NCBI GenBank assembly: GCA_951213105.1
Contig: OX578138.1
Coordinates: 89,089,914 to 89,153,913 of the forward strand
DNA from: Amaurobius ferox
Lineage: Eukaryota; Arthropoda; Arachnida; Araneae; Amaurobiidae
Direction of reading: 5' to 3'
Length of the DNA: 64,000 bases
Each line of letters begins with the position of its first letter. Position 1 is the first letter of the stretch. The notes below the pieces were generated by a model. The model saw only the letters and a list, made by a program, of their open reading frames with translations, searched no databases and was not told the origin of the DNA. The position numbers were made by a program, and so were the translations under genes. Below, piece after piece: positions 35,100-47,280 of this stretch.

Positions 35100-36970
35100 C
35101 AGTATGTACAGTTCTTAATATGGAATATACAATATAAATAAACTCTCAAGATTCGCTATCGTCTGCACATTCCTTTATTATTCTGAATCGCGGTGTTATT
35201 CAAAATATTCTAATAAATATTTAAATTAATGCTAATAAAAACAAGTTTTAAAATCTCTGTTCACAATATACAAAACTATTGTCACAATCATATTTGAAGA
35301 ATACAACATTCAGGTGCAGTTACTAAACATATTTATAAAAAGTCTGAGTCTGAATCATTCCTGTAATCTCTAAATTCGAAGGCTGTAATTAATGCAATTC
35401 AGTCATAAATGCAATATCGATAAAATTTATTTTATATACATTTCTTTATTATTTTAATCGGAAAAGATTGAATAAAAACCGTCTGCCGCTTAAATACATT
35501 GGATTTAAATCCGTTGCTAAACAACATATCATTATTTTCAAATAAATTGGAAAAATAAATCGTCTGCATAATGCTATCTCAATGCCAGATTTCATTGTGC
35601 GTTTTTAACACATTACAACATAGTTGAAAGGTGTTTATGACTTTGTTCATTCTGTCTGTCTATCTGCTTGTCTGTCTTTCCGCTCACAAGATAAGTGCCG
35701 TAAAAATGACTATCAGAATGAAATGTTAGTATGTTGTTGAGACGATATGTTGGATATATGGGAATGTAAATGAATAATATCACTCCAGCAGTTTTGGATT
35801 GAACTCAGGTTGAAAAAATGAAATATATTGAACCCTATGGGATCTAATTTTTCAAACATTTTTTAAGCGAATTTAAAATTCACAAATTGCTTCGAAAGTT
35901 TTGGAAAATACTCAAATTATCCCATAAAATATATAAAAAGAAATTCAGCAAAATATATTCAGTAGCTTTTTAAATAAAAATGAAAATAATATTTACACCC
36001 TTTATATGAAGAGATCATGTGACCCACTTCAAAATAAAATATGTTATCCATCTTGTGTCGAAATCGTGATTTTTAAAGTTCTTTTTAATTCATATTTAGT
36101 GTTGCATCCGTCCTAAAACCGCTTTATTTTTTGCTTAAAATCTGTGCATTTACATACATATACTGAAACAACTACAATATATTTGAGTTTCAATGATCAT
36201 CAAACTTTGATTATTCCTACAATGATGCCTAATTTTCACTTATGGAGAATGTAAACACCAAAATATGTAGAATGCATTGTATAATAATTGCGGAATTTCT
36301 TTAACCCAAAATTATTTAGTTCTGGAGTCTGCAATATAGTTGATATGGATGAAACATTCATTGATTTTACATAGAGACGCAGACGATTCTATAGTATTGT
36401 GTTTTTCGATGAAGTTTTATTCATGGAATTTGAAAATACTTTTACATCCATGGTTTTAAATTAAAATAAATTATTGTTGTATTGTGATAATTTTGAAAAT
36501 ATCGCCGCTGAATGAAAGGAATGGAAAACAGTTAATGAATGCAATATTCACTGCTTTTATATAGAGAGCCAGGCCATTTATATTTCAATGACGTTATTTG
36601 AATAAAATTTCATTTGTTTTCAATGTAATAAATGTAATGAATTTCGATCTAATAATATAATAAATTATATTAATATGGTGATAATTTTAAAAATAATGCT
36701 GCTGAATGTATTTCATTTTAGAGATGTTTAAATAAAATTTCATTGCAGTTGGAAAATGTTTCATAATCAATGCTTTATTCATGATTGGTCTTTCTTGTTT
36801 ATTAATATGTTGACAATTCCTGACCCTAGGAACTCGAAACATAGACTAACTTTTAAGTAGGGATATATTTCGGCTATCCATAAAATTTCATGAAATTCGC
36901 TGCAGTCTTTCTCTTATGATGATAAGAAAAGCACACAAATAAACAGATTTTCAATGTTATTTATATAGAT
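35100..36970 (+). repeat. Mosaic of family E with inserted family D module
   Basis: 35100-35600 is a diverged family E 5' part (CAATATAAATAAACTCTCAAG, TTATTCAAAATATTCTAATAA, CCGTCTGCCGCTTAAATACAT). At 35603 the family D head starts (TTACAACATAGTTGAAAGG, then GACTTTGTTCATTCTGTCTG). D-type sequence (TGGATTGAACTCAGGTTGAA, CTTTATTTTTTGCTTAAAATC, TTATTTAGTTCTGGAGTCTG) continues to about 36780. A family E tail (CCTAGGAACTCGAAACATAG to TTATTTATATAGATT) closes it. Confidence 0.6.
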
Positions 36971-37775
36971 TCGACATAATTACAACTTCAGAAACTGCCA
37001 CTCCCATATTGACATTCAACACTTTCTATGATTCGATGCGTTTCAATGTAAATCAATAGAGCAATAAATTTACCGGAAATCTTAAATAAATGTACTATAT
37101 AATTACACTAGCTGTTTATTACATTTAAATAATTTTAAAAGGCAAATTATTGACATATTGCAGAATGACTACCATGTTTAAACTCACCCTTAATTTGTTT
37201 CATATTCATTGAGAACAATATAATTTAAAACTAGTCTATTCCAACTGCGCTTCGTGTATGTTAAAGCGGCAGAGTGTATAAAATGTAACATTCACACACT
37301 TAATTATAGTTGATAACTTTTCTGTATATATATATAAAAAAAAAATCATATGTAAGTATAAAGATGGCGCGCTGTTTCTAATCATGTTAACATATTAAGG
37401 AGGAAAATATTGAATCTAACTTTCCACTCGTGACAACATTATTTAATTTTAATTGTTAGAAAAATTATATCAGTTTATATTTATAAATGTATTACTATAT
37501 TTTAGTTTTAATTGATGGTAGCATATCGAATTCAGTTTTTATTGTTTCTGAGAGGCAAATTGGCAAAAATTTTTTTTAACTCATTAGGCATTTTCACTCC
37601 TAATTGGAATTTTTAAAAATTTATAATTTGCTGAACGATCAGGAAGCTAAGACAGATCGATTGAGACCAAAATCAATACTCGATGTGCTCAAACATCCAG
37701 CAAAGTAGTTTTGAGTCTTTGATTAATTCTTTGAATCATTACCCCAATCAACGTTTCATAACATTTTATGTAAAT

Positions 37776-37820
<45 letters not shown>

Positions 37821-38399
37821 ATGACAATTTGTGAGGAAAATTACAAATTAGCACATTTTAGGGAATTATTGAGTACAGCAACTAATAAAGCATATCCTAC
37901 CAAGTTCGTTATTAAAATTATCAACTCAGTTTATCAACTTCCACTCGATAGCATCCAAGAAAACTTTCCCAATTATAATGGCTAACATTAAAAAAAAAAT
38001 AAAATAAAAAAAATAATTATATAAATAAATAAAAGTGAAAAATAATAAAATAAGATAAAAGAATTAGAAATATCAAAAAATCGGAAAATAAGATGTATTA
38101 ATATTAATGTTTTGAATTTTATTTTCGCAAAAAAATTGTAACTTTTACCAGTTTTGAAACTACAATTTGAGCGCCCTTATAATGATGGTGTGTGTTGGCA
38201 TTCTCGTTTATCCAGTTTTTCTATGAATTACTTGCTTAGTAAGAATTTTTATCTTTTCTTCATGTTCATATTCTGAATTGCTTATACGAGTTGTTTATAT
38301 TCTGAATTGCTTGTCCGGTCTCCTGCTCTGACTCACTGGACGAGTCTGGGAGTATTACTGTGAACTTTCGTACTGCCTCCCTGGTTGCATTTCGACTGT
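36971..38399. other. Non-coding AT-rich spacer with CA/TA microsatellite
   Basis: Contains (CA)n then (TA)n at 37775-37820 and an A-rich tract with AATAAAATA variants at 37985-38075. A frame over 37683-37985 crosses the microsatellite and has no recognisable domain. Nothing else is seen. Confidence 0.5.
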
Positions 38400-38779
38400 T
38401 CATTCCGGTGCTTCTAGATAATTTGAGCTGTTGAGTCTAATCACGTATACACGTGGTGAAAGAAGAAGGGTTCATGAAACATGGTAATACACATTTTCTT
38501 AATGTGTCCTATCTATATTTTTTCATTTCTTGATGCCTGTAGTCTGGGTTAGAGTATTTATAGTAATGTACTATTGCTCAATCTGAAACAGGCATTTTTT
38601 GGGGTTAATTAGAATTAAATATTCAGACTTGAAGAGGAATTTAATTCTGACCAATCATCGAATTCGGGCCTGTGCTGTTCTTTTCTCTTATAGGCATTAT
38701 GGCCGTGATTTTGCTTCTACGGTGATGTTAATATTACTTAATTTTTTTATTATTACATTTTTCTAATATATATATATAT
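38400..38779 (+). mobile_element. Dispersed element, inverted counterpart of 7870-8246
   Basis: Colinear in reverse complement with the TA-tract insertion of block 1. It likewise ends at a TA tract (38766-38779). Similarity begins at CCGGTGCTTCTAG (about 38405). The sequence upstream to about 38300 (TGTCCGGTCTCCTGCTCTGAC) may belong to a longer version. No ORF. Confidence 0.55.
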
Positions 38780-40247
38780 GTACTCTAAGCCAAAAATTCG
38801 ACACACACTGTAAAATAATCCGATAGTAATGAAATTGTACATGGAAACACCTGTCGACTTCATATGCAAATGATTAAAAATTCGAAGCCAATGAATGAAT
38901 AGTCGGCACTACAGCGCATTGAAACTGAGCACGATGGTAGTGTATATAGGGAGCAAACCTCGCTTGCAGGAACAAAACGTGCAGTGGATTTCGATTGCGT
39001 TTACGTACCTTGATTGTAACAATGCCTCGCCAACGAATTCGCGGCACTGAGAGCATATGGCGGAGTTTTAAAGAGGGCGTGCGGTCCGAATGCTGGTTGG
39101 ATGGACACACCAAAGTATCGTTCGGCATTTGGGAGAGGCGTACCGTGCCGCTGAAATCTGCCTTTCCCTCTATCTTTCCGTATTGTCAATCTGCCGCGGA
39201 ATCTAGGAGCGATGTAGCATTTAGACGATGTTGGCAGGAATGGGTCCGGAGTGGCAGATTTCAGCGGCAATAGGCAACGGAAGGCCTAGAGCGACGACAA
39301 AACGGAAATATAGAGATATTGTCACAGCAACTGTGACAGCACGATATTCATCGTTATCAACCATCCAACGTGTGGCAAACACGGAAGTGACAACCCGGAC
39401 CATTAATAGAAGACTATGGGAGCGGAATCTATACTCGCGCCGTCTATTACGTCGCCAACCACTGACACGTATGCACCGTTCACAGCGATTGCAATGGTGC
39501 CGGGCCAGATCAACGTGGAGTTGTTCTGATTGGGAACGAATTGTCTTCAGTGATGAGTCCCGTTTCAAACTGAGTCCCGACGACCAGCGCAGGCAAGTCT
39601 GGAGACAACCCGAGTATCGTGAGGATCCTTCTCTTACTGTCACACACCACACGGCCCGATTACAGGGAGTTATGGTCTGGGGTACCATTTCGTTTGATAG
39701 CTGGACCCCTTTGAAAGTCCTCCGCGGCACCATCACAGCACAGCGGTACTTCACCGATATTCTAGGACCTTTTGTACTGCCACTCCTTTCGGGACACCCC
39801 GAGCTAACTTTTCAGCTAGATAATGCCAAACCACACAAGGTACGCCTCTCAATTGATTGTCAGCGTGCTCACGACACAATTTCTTGGCCAGCCAGATTTC
39901 CAGATCTCTCGCATATTGAGCACATTTGGGCCGAGATAGTAAGTCGCCTGCGGCCTTCCTGGAATGTAGACGAATTAGGTCGTTAATTGGAGGTCATTTG
40001 GAACGACATCCCTCAGAACACCATCCGGCAACTTTATGCATCAATGCCAGGTATATATACATAACAGCTTGTATCAAGGCCAGAGATAGACCAACGCCAT
40101 GTTGACTTGATCACTTTGTGTAGATCTTTCAGTGAAATAAATCATCCAATTGTTGTTTGTACATCCATATTACACTTACTAAATTTTGTCTTATATGGAT
40201 AATTTTTTCTTGGTGCATCGATTTTTTTGTTTTAGAGTGTATATATA
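38780..40247 (+). mobile_element. Tc1-like DNA transposon (first of two)
   Basis: The left end TGTACTCTAAGCCAAAAATTC and the right end read inward, ACACTCTAAAACAAAAAAATC, form imperfect inverted repeats of about 45 bp, both followed by AAAATAATCC / AAATTATCC. TA-rich sequence flanks both. The interior carries a broken DDE transposase. The left end abuts the TA tract that ends the neighbouring dispersed element. Confidence 0.7.
39022..40055 (+). pseudogene. Tc1-like transposase, frameshifted and with a nonsense codon
   Basis: A start MPRQRIRG opens at 39022. The frame continues to a WQEWVRSGRFQRQ segment near 39270, where a single-base shift moves to the frame that runs to 39986. That frame holds GNGRPRATT (GRPR linker), the first catalytic Asp in IVFSDESRFKL, a GVMVWGTISFD motif, the second Asp in FQLDNAKPH, and the Glu in LSHIEHIW. 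The second Asp and the Glu are separated by 32 residues rather than the usual 34, suggesting a small deletion. A TAA at 39984-39986 interrupts before the usual C-terminal motif (IWNDIPQNTIRQLYASMP), which reads on in frame to about 40050. Confidence 0.85.
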
Positions 40248-40480
40248 ATTATATTTTATATATACACTTTGACAGAGTGTATATTATTGATGATTTATTC
40301 ATCCACGAATTATTAGCTTTTATAGTAAAACCAAAAAAAAAATCAGCCAATCATAAAACAGTGGTTATGAAATACTTTCCAACTGAAATACATCTCTAGA
40401 ATGTGGAATATCCAGAGTTGATATTTTTAAAATTATCATAATACTAGAGTGATATATTATATATGAAAACTTATATATAA

Positions 40481-40519
<39 letters not shown>

Positions 40520-40547
40520 TATAATAGCCAGTAAACAAATTCAAAAA
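40248..40547. repeat. AT-rich spacer with TA microsatellite
   Basis: Non-coding, with (TA)n at about 40467-40518. Confidence 0.7.
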
Positions 40548-40825
40548 GAATTCCCATGTATATCCACAAAAATCAAAGGCACTACTCAGCGCCAAGCCGC
40601 TCTATAGGATTCACTTTTGGTCCAGTTTCCTTCTGTTTGGTTGATCTTGTTCTTCCGTATCCGGGTGCCTTCGTATTAGCACGCAATGGGGACCAACCTT
40701 TGCTTTGTATTGGTACCGTGAGCGTTTGCCTAGGCTGGAAAAGCAGCTTTAAACGGGAGGGGGAGTCGCAATCCTCCCCAACCATTAAATGCAAAGCATT
40801 TGGTTATCCCAAGTTCCTTTAAATC
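40548..40825. other. Isolated GC-richer segment, unidentified
   Basis: About 280 bp with balanced base composition between two TA tracts. Both strands are open: 40556-40822 on plus (88 codons) and 40794-40582 on minus (70 codons). Neither product has a recognised domain. The minus-strand reading has PRQTLTVPIQSKGW and GYGRTRSTKQKETGPK, slightly protein-like, and could be a fragment of a retroelement or host exon. Confidence 0.3.
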
Positions 40826-40836
40826 TTCTTTTTCTT

Positions 40837-40837
<1 letters not shown>

Positions 40838-40883
<46 letters not shown>

Positions 40884-40904
40884 CATATATATATATAATA
40901 TATT

Positions 40905-40939
<35 letters not shown>

Positions 40940-40993
40940 TTATATATACATATATATATATATATAATATATTTATATATATATATATATATT

Positions 40994-41062
<69 letters not shown>

Positions 41063-41096
41063 ATACATATATATATATATATAGATATATATATAT
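40838..41096. repeat. Complex TA microsatellite
   Basis: About 260 bp of TA with ATTTATATA and TACATATA variants in nested order, partly higher-order (AATATATTTATATA recurs). Confidence 0.95.
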
Positions 41097-41097
41097 A

Positions 41098-42290
41098 CAG
41101 TATTGTGGCAATTAATTGAGAAATGCAGTTTTTTTATAAAATTCAGTTTTATTCAAGTTTTCTATGGATACATTTAAAACTAATAAGTGATATGACCTCC
41201 CCGAGACTTTATAACATCACAGACACGTTTCGGCATGGAATGTACTAGACTAGCACATGTAGTTTTAATTTCAACGTCTCTGAACCATATGTCAATAACG
41301 GCCGAAATTAGCTTGTCCATCGTCGTACAGTCAAATTTTTGAAGCCAATTTTTGACAATAGCCCACAAATTTTCTATGGGATTCAAGTCTGGTGAATTCC
41401 CGTGCCAATCCAGTACGGTAATATTTTTTTTGAGCAGAAATTTTTGATTCGCTTCGAAGTGTGACATGGCGCGCTGTCTTGTTGGAAAACGCAATCTCCG
41501 TTCGGCTACAGTTTAGCCATGGTTGGAAGCACTTTTCGGGTCAATATGACTTCGTAACTGGCACTGTTCATCATTCCCTCTACGGAAACAAGAGATTCTG
41601 TCCCCAAAACGCTGAAACAACCCCAAAACATCTTTTTGGGCGGATGCCTGGGTGCTTGATTGATGTGGTGCTGATTGAGAGGTTCTCCTTGGCTCCTTCT
41701 CACGAACATAGATCTAAATCCCTGAACCACAAAATGTGTTTCGTCAGAAAAGAGAACTTTCTCCCAGTCCTTCTCAGTCCATGTTTTGTATTTCCGTGCC
41801 CATTCCAACCTTTTATTCTTCATGCGAAGCGTCAGAAGCTGCTTATTGTACGGTCGACGTGCTCTCCGTCCGCGTTCTAACAGCCTGTATCGCACTGTTG
41901 AAGGTGCAATATCAACACCAGCTGCCACCATGGACTTAGACAGGTCAAAACTGGTTAATCGAGGATTTTTAACACTCATTCGATGTAAAGTTTTGTCGTC
42001 ACGAGTCGAAGTTGATCTTTTTCGGCCGCATATTCCAGAGCGGATGGTTCCAGCATTTCCTGAAACCGCTTCCAGATCCTCCCGACACTTGCTGTACTCA
42101 CTCCATATATTTTACCTATTTCCTCGAACGTCTTAGAAGTGTGGTCTCTAAGCACAATCACTTTAGCATGTGTTTCCGCGCTGATATCCATGACGCTAAA
42201 GAGCTCCGCAACAACAGAGAAACTACCACTGGGAACACCTGCCACCTGGCGGAGGAATTTGAACATATAATAACTGCAATTTGAACTCTG
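41098..42290 (-). mobile_element. Tc1-like DNA transposon (second), minus strand, 5' end worn
   Basis: The 3' tip is CAGTATTGTGGCAATTAATT at 41098 next to TA (41096-41097). A matching opposite tip is not found after 42266, so that end is lost or rearranged. It carries the broken transposase at 41180-42191. Confidence 0.7.
41180..42191 (-). pseudogene. Tc1-like transposase with stop and frameshifts
   Basis: Reading leftwards from an ATG at 42191, an N-terminal paired-like HTH (KTFEEIGKIYGVSTASVGRIWKR, shown in part) is followed by a frame change near 41980. The second frame (41979-41506) holds ISPSTVRYRL-like sequence (IAPSTVRYRL), the first catalytic Asp in VLFSDETHF, and a KMFWGCFS motif. 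A TAG at about 41508 interrupts, and the same frame then reads CVFQQDSAPCHT with the second Asp. After another shift the last frame (to 41180) holds the third acidic residue in SPDLNPIENLW and the C-terminus CASLVHSMPKR. It is a member of a different Tc1 lineage from the element at 38780. Confidence 0.85.
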
Positions 42291-42958
42291 AGCTAATTTG
42301 GAGTGCTTCTTCCTAAGCTTACGTGTGATAAAATTTATAATAATATTGTATTATATACTGAATTTCATTATGCCTATTTTGTCCTTTAGTTTTTAGAATT
42401 ATCTTTTATAGTTTTAAAGATATTTCGTATGAAAGTGAAAAAATGAAATAAATAACTCTCTTTCTATTAGGTACATTTTAAAGGGTTTTTTTTGGGAAAA
42501 ATAGAGCACGATATATTATCCAATCATATATACTTATTAAACTTTTAAAGAGCTACAAATTATTGCTTATTATACAAAACTAGATCTTTTAGATTTTTAG
42601 ATATAAGCCATGCAATCTGGGAAAAGAAATATTTTCAATCTTCTTCAATTTAACAAATCGATTACCCGAAAATTATAACTGCTCTTTTAAACAATAAATA
42701 TAAACTTTAATATTAAATTTTCTAGTATACATTTTTGTCGTTTACTGTTTATATATATATTTTATAGTATACTACATATTTCGAGTGGGATTTAAAAAAA
42801 TGAAGAAACACTCGCTCGGAGAGCTATATTTTGAAGATTTATTTTAAAAAGGAATTCAAAATATTATTTTTATATATTTGTAATTCGGTGTCGTCCAAAA
42901 TGTTCACATTTTTGGTATCACTCCCTTTTGTCGCAAGACACCCCAACCATATATGTTA
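42291..42958. other. Non-coding AT-rich spacer
   Basis: No gene or repeat boundary recognised. Confidence 0.5.
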
Positions 42959-45328
42959 CTAGAAGCATACCCGTTCTTCGTACGGAGTATATAATATAAA
43001 TAAACTTAAAATTCACAATCATGTGCAAATTCCTATAGTATATTAAATGACATGTTTAATCAAAATATTCTGTTAAAATATTTAATACAATGCTCCTAAA
43101 AAGAAACCTAAGGATCTCTGTTTTCACTATACAAAATTATCTTCACGGGTAGATCTGAAGAATAAAATATCCTGGCCTTTTTTGTAATCAAATTTATAAA
43201 AAGTATGGAATTGAATCAATATATGCAAAATAATAGCGTATTATATGGGACCCGTACTACTTATATACGCGAATATTAGAAGATATAACCTGTATTAGTA
43301 GATTACATATATAAATTTAAAATATCAATAAATCCGTAATCTTTAAACCAGTAGGCAGTAATTAATTCCAATATGTGCCCAAATGAAAGTGCTAAAATTA
43401 TATGGGAAGATAAACCCATATTACTTATAATGTCATAGATTAGAAGATATGTCCTAGTGTTAGTAAAAGATTACCCGTATTATAATATTTAGTTTGAAAA
43501 ATTTTTGCCAATATATAACAGATTACTTAATAAATTAAAAATATCAATAATCCCCGTGATCTTCATACCGGAAGGCTTGATTCCAATATATGCCAATACA
43601 CATGTACTACTTATATTCTCTTACATTAGAAGATATAAAACAATGCCATAAGAAATTGAAAATATCAATAATCTCTGAATCAATAATCCCCGAAAACATC
43701 AATAATAATAATGTTTAAACATGAAGATCGTAATTGATATTATCCAGTCAAAAATACGATGGCAATGAAATTTATTTTATATACATATCTTCATCATTAA
43801 AATCGGAAAAGATTTAATAAAAATCTTCTTCCTCATAAACACTTTAAATTTAAATCCGCTGTTAAGCGACATGTTATGATTTGCTTCAAATAAATTGGTG
43901 GTCAATATATCGTCTGAATATCTCTAATGAAGGTTTGGCGACATTTTAAAAAATCGCCAAATTTATCGCCAAGTGGGACTGTAGAACTGACAGTCCCACT
44001 TGGCGATAAATTGACGAACCATCATCAAAAATCCCCTAAAAAAAACACAATATCGTTTATTTAGGGCAATTTATCAATTTCAAAATATTTTTATAAATTT
44101 ATAAATATTTTTATCAATTTGGTGACATTTTAAAAATTCGCTAAATGGGTTACTAAGTAGGGCGGTTGGACTGACAGACAAATGCTAACGAAACACCATT
44201 TCAGTACTTTCTTTTAACAAAACAAAATAAAATTCATTGATTTACGTCATTTTTATCAATTTGGGGACATTTCAATCAATTTGGCAACTTTTAAGAAATT
44301 TGCCAAGTTAGGGATATCCAGCCCAATTCGTAGCTCTAAATTCGCAGATCTGAATAAAATATCGTGATCCAGTTTGTATATACTAAATGAAAACACTAAA
44401 ATATTATTAGAAGATATACCCATTCTACTCTTTTTCTGTTTAAACAATTGGATAAATGAATTTATTGGGTAAACAGAATATAAGTTTATTAGCTAAACAC
44501 AATATATAAGCTTAAAACCTCTTTGCTGAAATACATGAAAGTGATGTATGTAGTTCGCAATTAATATAACTAAAAAAATCAAACCGTTCATTTATAAGAT
44601 ATATTTTAATATCCATTTATTTATTACTCAAATCGAAAAAATATTAATAATCATTAACAAACACATTTAATTCCATTCCTTTGTCGAGCAACATGATATA
44701 AGATAGAATCTTCCTCATAAAATGTGAAATTAAATATTCATTTTAATTTCTTTATACTTCTAATCGTTGAGTAAAAACTTGTGAAATATAAAACATGGAG
44801 GTAGATTTTTCCATTTAAATTCAAGTTTCAAACAATTCATGCTTTCAGATAGTGACTATTTAATGCAAAAATCCTGCATCAAACTCAAAAATAAAGTTTT
44901 AATTCCCTTTGACGTTTTAAACAAACGATTTTTATCCCTTCCGTTTGGATAAACCACGGAGTTGGAGAGTAGAACTCCTATAAAAAAAGTTCCGTTTTTC
45001 ATTAATATCTCGACAACCCCTGGTCTTAGAAACTCGAAAATTGGGCAAAATTTATGGGAGGCTATTTCAAGGCCACCCACAAAATTTAATTAAATTCGGT
45101 TCAGCCGTTCTCTCGTGATGATGAGACAAACGAAAGTTTCGTTTTTCACTAATATCTCAAGAACCACTGGTTGTAGAAATTCCAACCATAGACTAAATTT
45201 TAAGTGGGGCTATTTCTAGGCTACCCACAAAATTTCATCAAATTCGGTTCAGCCGTTTTCCCGTGATGATGGGACAAACAGACAGACAGACAGACAGATA
45301 GACAGATTTTCATTTTTATTTATATAGA
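42959..45328 (+). repeat. Family E element, near full length (tandem unit 1)
   Basis: The head is CTAGAAGCATACCCGTTCTTC and the tail ends TTTATATAGA at 45328, 2370 bp in all. It has the ATACCCGTACTACTTATA units, the perfect 21-bp-arm hairpin at 43962-44010, the GACATTTTAAAAATTCGC region, two 3' modules each ending in GTGATGATG(A/G)GACAAAC, and (CAGA)n before the tail. Best reference copy for the family in this window. No ORF of note. Confidence 0.8.
43962..44010. other. Perfect inverted repeat (21-bp arms, 7-bp spacer) inside family E
   Basis: Arm 1 is 43962-43982 (core ATCGCCAAGTGGGACTGT), the spacer 43983-43989 is AGAACTG, and arm 2 is 43990-44010, the exact reverse complement. The other copies show the same structure with mismatches (near 46440-46492, 15914-15950 and, reversed, about 11100-11155). 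Confidence 0.9.
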
Positions 45329-47276
45329 CTAGCAGCATACCCGTTCTTCGTACGGAGTATATAATATAAAGAAACTTGAAATTCATAATCATGCCCAAAT
45401 TCTTATAGTATACTAAATGACATGTTTAATCAAAATATTCTGTTAAAATATTTAATATAATGCTCCTAAAAAGAAGTTTAAGAATCTCTGTTCTCGCTAT
45501 ATAAAATTATCTTCATGGACATATCTGAAGAATAAAACATCTTGGACCCCTTGGAAATATAAAAAAAAAAAATGAAATTGAATCAATATATGCAAAATAA
45601 AAGCGTCAAAATTGTATGGGACCCGTACTAATTATATACGCGAATATTAGAAAATATAACCTGTATTAGTAGATTACATGTATAAATTGAAAATACCAAT
45701 AAACCCGTAATCTTTAAATCTGAAGACAGTCATTTATTCCAATATATGTCAAAATTAAAGTGCTAAAATTATATGGGAAGATATACACGTACTACTTATA
45801 ATGTCCGATTATTAGTAGAAGATTACCCGTTTTGCAATATGAGTCACAAATGTTTTTTGGTAAAATACAACAGACGACGTAATAAATTGAATATATAATT
45901 AATCCCCTTAATCTTCATACCAGAAGACTGTACTTGATTCCAATATATATGCCCATATATGTCAAAATATATGCCAATATACCTGTACTACTTATATTCT
46001 CGTAGGTTAGAAGATATACCCGTGCATTCCCAGAAGATTACTCGTACAACGTACAATATGCGTGTGTCAGCAATTTTTGCCGCAATAAAACAATGGCGTA
46101 ATAACTTAAAAATATCAATAATCCCTGAATCAATAATTCCGGAAAATATCAATAATAATAATGTTTAAACCTGAAGATTATAATTAATAATATCCAGTCC
46201 AAAATGAAATGGCAATGAAATTTATTTTATATACATATCTTCATTATTCAAATCGGAAAGGATTTAATAAAAATCGTCTGCCGCATAAACACATTGGATT
46301 TAAATCCGTTGCTAAGCGACATGATATCATTTGCTTCAAATAAATTGGTAGAAAAAATATCGTCTAAATAGTTATATTTCTATGGAACATTTGGCGACAG
46401 TTTCGTCAAATTAGCGACATTTTGAAAAATCGCCAAATTTATCGCCAAGTGGGACTGTAGAACTGACAGTTCCACTTTGCGACAAATTGACGAAATATCA
46501 TCACAATACTATCCCCTAACAAAAAACAATTAATATCATTTATGTAGCGCAATTTTATCAATTTCAAGATATTTTTATAGATTTGAAAAATTTTTTATCA
46601 ATTTGGTGACATTTTAAAAATTCGCTAAATGTATTACTAAGTAGGATGGTTGGTCTGACAGATAAATGCTAACCAAACATCATTTCAGTACTCTCTTCTA
46701 ACAAAACAAAAAAAAATTTCATTGATATGTAGAAGACCCAAGCCACACGACCAACCCGAAGGTTTATGGCAGATGTTTGTGTGTCGTTTATATCAATTTG
46801 GCGACATTTCCGTCAATTTGGCAAAGTTTAAGAAAAGTTGTCAAATTAGCGATATCCCTCCAAATTCGTAGTTTTGAATTTGCAGATCTGAATGAAACAT
46901 TCTTATCCCGTTTCAATATACTAAATGAAAACACTACAATTGTATTAGAAGATATACCCGCTCTACTCCTTTTCTGTTTCAACAATCGGCTATATGAATT
47001 TATTGGCTAAACACAATATATGAGTTTAGTAGCTAAATACGATATAAGCTTGAAAACTCTTTGCCAAAATAAATGAAATTGATGTACGCAGTCAGCAATT
47101 AATATAATTAAAAGAAAAATCAAACCGTCCATTCATAAGATATACTTTTATATCCATTTATCCATTTATTTATTATTTAAATCGAAAAAAAATAATAAAA
47201 ACATTAACAAACACATTTAATTTAATTGCGATGCCGAGCAACATGCTATATCCTCCTAAAATGTTAAAATTTATTA
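45329..47276 (+). repeat. Family E element (tandem unit 2), tail missing
   Basis: Its head CTAGCAGCATACCCGTTCTT starts on the base after the tail of the preceding copy. The internal order is as in the preceding unit, including the hairpin near 46440-46492 with mismatches in arm 2. A 50-60 bp insertion near 46727-46780 (CCAAGCCACACGACCAACCC) is absent from the equivalent places in the other copies. The copy stops near 47276 and lacks the 3' modules. Confidence 0.75.
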
Positions 47277-47280
47277 ACCA

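Noticed and set aside
37683..37985. 100-codon frame across a CA/TA microsatellite
   Set aside because: About a fifth of the frame is microsatellite and no domain is visible.
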